IMG/VR virus record: IMGVR_UViG_3300045993_000439
Coordinates: 1-40,732 of that record
Strand: one strand, 5' to 3'
Origin: a virus
DNA: 40,732 bases
Within the stretch, counting starts at the first letter, position 1. Each line of letters starts with the position of its first letter. This document shows positions 37,998-40,732 of this stretch, in pieces. Made by a program: the position numbers and the translations under genes. A model generated the notes under the pieces. That model ran no database searches and had not been told where the DNA came from. It saw only the letters and a program-made list of their open reading frames with translations.

Positions 37998-38336
37998 TTA
38001 TTTTTTACCTGCAGCCCTCCTTCTTGCGACAAGAGAGTCGACTAATGAATTTGATAAATTTGCAACTTTATAGTTATAAGCATCTGTCATCTTTTCAAAA
38101 GACTTAAGTGCCTTATGCTCTTCTTGTGTTACTTCTTCCCACCCGACAACCCTTCTTTTAGAGAGAGCTGGTTTTTGTAGCAAACATCTGTATGTCTCGA
38201 GCTCCCACCTGTAATCGTCACCATATTTACAGATAGCCTTTAAAAACCATATATGACTGCCTTCGATATTTATTATCTTTATCCACCCTTCTCTGTCATC
38301 TAAAATTGTTCCTTCTAAGTATTTTGTTTTTTTCAT
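37998..38336 (-). CDS. hypothetical protein, 112 residues
   Basis: Mixed alpha/beta (KYLEGTILDDREGWIKIINIEG, RWELETYRCLLQKPALSKRR) with a basic helical tail (VARRRAAGKK). Two bases after the helicase gene on the coding strand. Could be a helicase partner; nothing in the sequence proves it. Confidence 0.6.
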   Translation of the reverse strand: MKKTKYLEGTILDDREGWIKIINIEGSHIWFLKAICKYGDDYRWELETYRCLLQKPALSKRRVVGWEEVTQEEHKALKSFEKMTDAYNYKVANLSNSLVDSLVARRRAAGKK

Positions 38337-38338
38337 AA

Positions 38339-39694
38339 TTATATTACATCTTCTATATATTCACTTGGTAATTTTTCCCCTTTGTATTGTTCACCGTAGA
38401 TCGCAAAGTGGAAGTCCTGCTTCTTCATGATGCAGTCATACACATCACGGTCCACACCTTCAGCCACTAAGTATATGTACTTGTTCTCTTCGAGATGGTT
38501 GATACGTAGGTTACGACCTATCATCTGTATGTGATCCGTATGTGCGAATGACATTGAAGCGAACACCATTGTGCGGAATGTTGGAAGCTCGTAGCCGGCG
38601 GAGCATGAAGCTTGTACGAGAAGCACACATGTCTTCTCAGCATTAGCTCTATCAATCACCGACTGCTTATCTTTACTATTACCATCAAGAATATATATAG
38701 GTTTCTCATCAAGCATCCTTCCTATCTTATCTGCATAATACTGTATCTGTGCTTTGTAACGGCACACTATGATGATTTTCGGCTCAGTACGCGCTAACTC
38801 GACGAGCCGTGCAACCTTATTGTTCTTGTATGTTTCAAGTAATCCATCCTTATTGAACTTCCCCATGTACTGAAAGCCGTTCTCGATCTGGTGCTTCTTC
38901 GTCCACCTCACTATGAACTGTGGATCGAATACCTCCTCGATCGCTGCCGACTGCTCATCGGTGAGCTCCACTGTCTCCTTTCCATACGTCTGCTCCGGTA
39001 CCACTGCTACCTCCTTCATATCCACCGTCGTACCTATTAGTTGTACGAGCTTCGCTACCTCCCCCTCCATATCCGGTCGTAGTTGTGGTATCACACGTCC
39101 TCCCATATTTATCTCATAGAAGAACTTGTGCTTGAAGTTCACGTAGTTCCACTTGTACCCTAGATGTTTCGCTAGGGTAAAGATATTGAGTGGTGATGAT
39201 AGATATGGTGTCGCTGTCGCTAAGTACCTGTACTTAATGTCATGCTTCTCCATATACCAAAAGAGTGACTTCGCTAACTGTGACTTCATTCCCGCAAAGT
39301 AATGCGCCTCATCCACGATGACTGCATCGTACCGGTCGAGGAACTTCACTTGCTTCTTGAACTCTTCCTTACTGATAACAGATACATACATCCCCTCAGC
39401 AATATACTTCTCGATCTCTCTTGCCCACTGCACTACGTTTGTCTTCGGACAGACTACTAAGACGGTATCACAATCTTCCTTGTTGTTAACAAGGGAGATT
39501 GCTGTTATTGTCTTCCCCGTCCCAGTACTGAAGGCGAGGAGGTGCTTGTCCGGTGAGCTGTCTACCATACGCTGTTGATGAGCGTATAGGTTTACAGGGT
39601 TAGGGATACGCTTCTGTACGTACTCACCCCAAACACCCTTGTCATCGAATGACCAGAGAGTTAGTTCTTTTGCTGTTGATGTTGTTTTAGACAT
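38339..39694 (-). CDS. DEAH-box SF2 helicase
   Basis: 451 residues. Motif I FSTGTGKT (about 54-61), motif II DEAH (about 126-129), motif III TATP, and motif VI QMIGRNLRIN with VQASCSAGYELP before it. All SF2 signatures are present. Likely a DNA helicase/translocase used in replication or recombination. The start overlaps the 59-residue gene by eight bases. Confidence 0.85.
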   Translation of the reverse strand: MSKTTSTAKELTLWSFDDKGVWGEYVQKRIPNPVNLYAHQQRMVDSSPDKHLLAFSTGTGKTITAISLVNNKEDCDTVLVVCPKTNVVQWAREIEKYIAEGMYVSVISKEEFKKQVKFLDRYDAVIVDEAHYFAGMKSQLAKSLFWYMEKHDIKYRYLATATPYLSSPLNIFTLAKHLGYKWNYVNFKHKFFYEINMGGRVIPQLRPDMEGEVAKLVQLIGTTVDMKEVAVVPEQTYGKETVELTDEQSAAIEEVFDPQFIVRWTKKHQIENGFQYMGKFNKDGLLETYKNNKVARLVELARTEPKIIIVCRYKAQIQYYADKIGRMLDEKPIYILDGNSKDKQSVIDRANAEKTCVLLVQASCSAGYELPTFRTMVFASMSFAHTDHIQMIGRNLRINHLEENKYIYLVAEGVDRDVYDCIMKKQDFHFAIYGEQYKGEKLPSEYIEDVI

Positions 39695-39866
39695 AGGTTA
39701 TTAGTTTACCTTCCTCCTCCACTATCGTGATACCTTTCGGTGCGAAGTGTGAGACGGCGAGGACTTTGAGATGTGATTTGGTTCCCGGATTGTGCTTTAC
39801 TTTACACCTGATAGTCAGCTGTATTTCCTGCATCGGTTCCCCTTCGTTGTATGTTCCGTCGTTCAT
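39687..39866 (-). CDS. hypothetical protein, 59 residues
   Basis: ATG at 39864-39866 and TAA at 39687-39689. MNDGTYNEGEPMQEIQLTIR then KVLAVSHFAPKGITIVEEEG: an OB-like strand pattern. It overlaps the helicase start by eight bases and shares one base with the next gene (TAATG), so it is translationally coupled on both sides, which supports it despite its size. Confidence 0.6.
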   Translation of the reverse strand: MNDGTYNEGEPMQEIQLTIRCKVKHNPGTKSHLKVLAVSHFAPKGITIVEEEGKLITYV

Positions 39867-40063
39867 TAATTCTTCTTTAACACCTTCTTAACTGGTTGCT
39901 CCACGATTTTGTATTCTTCTATCTGTGATAGTCTTCGAACAATACGTGTCTTCATATCTGACATACACATAATCATAAACTCGCTCACAAAAGACACATC
40001 ATTTACGTTTTCAACCTTCTCCTTGCTACCGCCTGAAGCGGTAATTGTTACGATGTATGACAT
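39866..40063 (-). CDS. hypothetical protein, 65 residues
   Basis: MSYIVTITASGGSKEKVENVND with a strand start and a Lys/Arg-rich helical rest (VRRLSQIEEYKIVEQPVKKVLKKN). Coupled to its neighbour by a TAATG overlap. No motif. Confidence 0.6.
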   Translation of the reverse strand: MSYIVTITASGGSKEKVENVNDVSFVSEFMIMCMSDMKTRIVRRLSQIEEYKIVEQPVKKVLKKN

Positions 40064-40064
40064 A

Positions 40065-40430
40065 TTATTTCTTTGTTGTCTTCTTAGCTTTTACTACTGG
40101 CGCATCGACTGCACGCTTTGGAACTGACTTACTTACCTTCTTCTCAGCACTTGCACGTAGTTGCTTAAGGTTATCAACCGTATCTAATTCGAATGCTTTA
40201 TTACGCTCTGATTCATCAATAGCTTTGGCGAATGCTTTAGCGTCGAGTCCTGTTAAGCGGGCGATACCGAGTAGCATGTCCTGTGTTACCTTCATCCACG
40301 CCTGCATCCCTGCGATGTCCTGCGTAAGCTTCTTGTTCGCATTGTTAAGATGCAAGAGTGCTTCCTGCTCTGCTGTCACCTTGATAGGTGACTTCACTAA
40401 TTTTTTTGATGATGTTTTTTTTACTGACAT
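40065..40430 (-). CDS. hypothetical helical protein, 121 residues
   Basis: Basic ends (MSVKKTSSKK and KAKKTTKK) around a helical core (ALLHLNNANKKLTQDIAGMQAWMKVTQDMLLGIARL). Ala- and Lys-rich, perhaps nucleic-acid binding. Part of the same block; six bases after the 58-residue gene's stop on the coding strand. Confidence 0.65.
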   Translation of the reverse strand: MSVKKTSSKKLVKSPIKVTAEQEALLHLNNANKKLTQDIAGMQAWMKVTQDMLLGIARLTGLDAKAFAKAIDESERNKAFELDTVDNLKQLRASAEKKVSKSVPKRAVDAPVVKAKKTTKK

Positions 40431-40436
40431 ATATAG

Positions 40437-40613
40437 TTAGTTATTTTTTGTAGTGTCTGACTTCATGATTGCTTTACGCTTTGTAGAAGTCTTCCTTGAT
40501 GCACGCTTCTTAGCAACTGGCTTCTTGTCTTCAACTGGTTCGCTCTTAACGTTCTTGTTGTAGATATCACGAATCTTACTGAGCACTGAGTCTAGTGTAA
40601 TTCTCTTTTCCAC
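40437..40613 (-). CDS. small basic protein, GTG start, 58 residues
   Basis: GTG at 40611-40613, TAA at 40437-40439. VEKRITLDSVLSKIRDIYNK then a Lys/Arg/Ser-rich tail (VAKKRASRKTSTKRKAIMK). AAGGGGG sits seven bases upstream. The first 22 bases overlap the end of the 44-residue gene in another frame. No motif; the tail suggests DNA or RNA binding. Confidence 0.5.
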   Translation of the reverse strand: MEKRITLDSVLSKIRDIYNKNVKSEPVEDKKPVAKKRASRKTSTKRKAIMKSDTTKNN

Positions 40614-40726
40614 TCTACCCCCTTACCATCGAGTAGTTCATTAACACTCTCGAGAGTATATTCAATCCCCTTCATCATCTCATCCTTTGTATATCCCCCG
40701 AGTTTTTCGATCAAAAAGTTCTTCAT
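40592..40726 (-). CDS. hypothetical protein, 44 residues, spans the junction repeat
   Basis: ATG at 40724-40726, TAG at 40592-40594. MKNFLIEKLGGYTKDEMMKG then VNELLDGKGVEW: one helix and a short end. It is the next gene downstream of the 157-residue protein once the circle is closed. Overlaps the following GTG gene, a sign of coupling. Confidence 0.5.
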   Translation of the reverse strand: MKNFLIEKLGGYTKDEMMKGIEYTLESVNELLDGKGVEWKRELH

Positions 40727-40732
40727 AATTTT
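40606..40732. repeat. 127-bp terminal direct repeat, right copy
   Basis: Identical to bases 1-127; see that entry. Removing one copy gives the circular genome. Confidence 0.95.

Noticed and set aside
1-40732. Alternative genetic code or CRISPR array
   Set aside because: TAA, TAG and TGA all end well-supported genes and no in-frame stops occur in core genes; no regularly spaced repeat array was seen.

Overview
The window is one complete, circularly permuted genome of a tailed double-stranded DNA phage, most likely short-tailed (podovirus-like). Bases 1-127 and 40606-40732 are identical, so the contig closes into a circle of 40,605 bp, and a small gene runs across the junction. Stops TAA, TAG and TGA are all used as stops, so the code is standard. 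No integrase, no excisionase and no DNA polymerase were found, which suggests a lytic phage that relies on the host replicase. The host cannot be named from sequence. Most start codons lack a Shine-Dalgarno sequence and several promoters sit so close to ATG that the mRNA should be leaderless, yet genes at 4864-5660 have clear AGGAG-type sites.

Layout. (1) 126-3817, minus strand: small early-type genes (ribbon-helix-helix regulator, zinc-ribbon protein, unknowns, a small membrane protein), four of them preceded by a near-identical hairpin leader and one by a tRNA-like structure. (2) 3818-4863: about 1 kb, very AT-rich, no gene; divergent promoters, TTCTATAT repeats and palindromes make it the best origin/control-region candidate. 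(3) 4864-25337, plus strand: HNH-like and zinc-finger small proteins, then a promoter and the virion operon in canonical order: small and large terminase, portal, scaffold, decoration, major capsid, head/tail-completion proteins, a glycine-rich adhesin, a LysM-bearing and a 1009-residue putative ejection protein, then lysis genes (amidase, holin-like, lysozyme-like). Structured RNA gaps at 10331-10526, 12667-12852, 13204-13281 and 25339-25500 interrupt it. (4) 25653-28413, minus: dNMP kinase, RecB-like exonuclease, SSB-like protein, preceded by a tRNA-like leader and a 45-residue HTH protein. (5) 28562-30736, plus: CHC2 zinc-finger primase-like protein and an AAA ATPase/helicase. (6) 30843-40726, minus: resolvase-like nuclease, two virion/fibre proteins, two HExxH proteins, polynucleotide kinase-phosphatase, Rnl1-type RNA ligase, SF2 helicase and small unknowns; this continues through the junction into region 1.

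How it fits together. The divergent pair of promoters at 28422-28554, each carrying the same 12-bp operator-like repeat and flanking a tiny HTH gene, looks like the switch between recombination genes (left) and replication genes (right). The kinase/ligase pair is the classic phage RNA-repair set. The most unusual signal is RNA: two tRNA-like elements clamped by long extra stems in mRNA leaders, a four-copy hairpin leader family, and a terminator/antiterminator pair inside the capsid operon. All functional statements rest on motif reading only; no database search was run.
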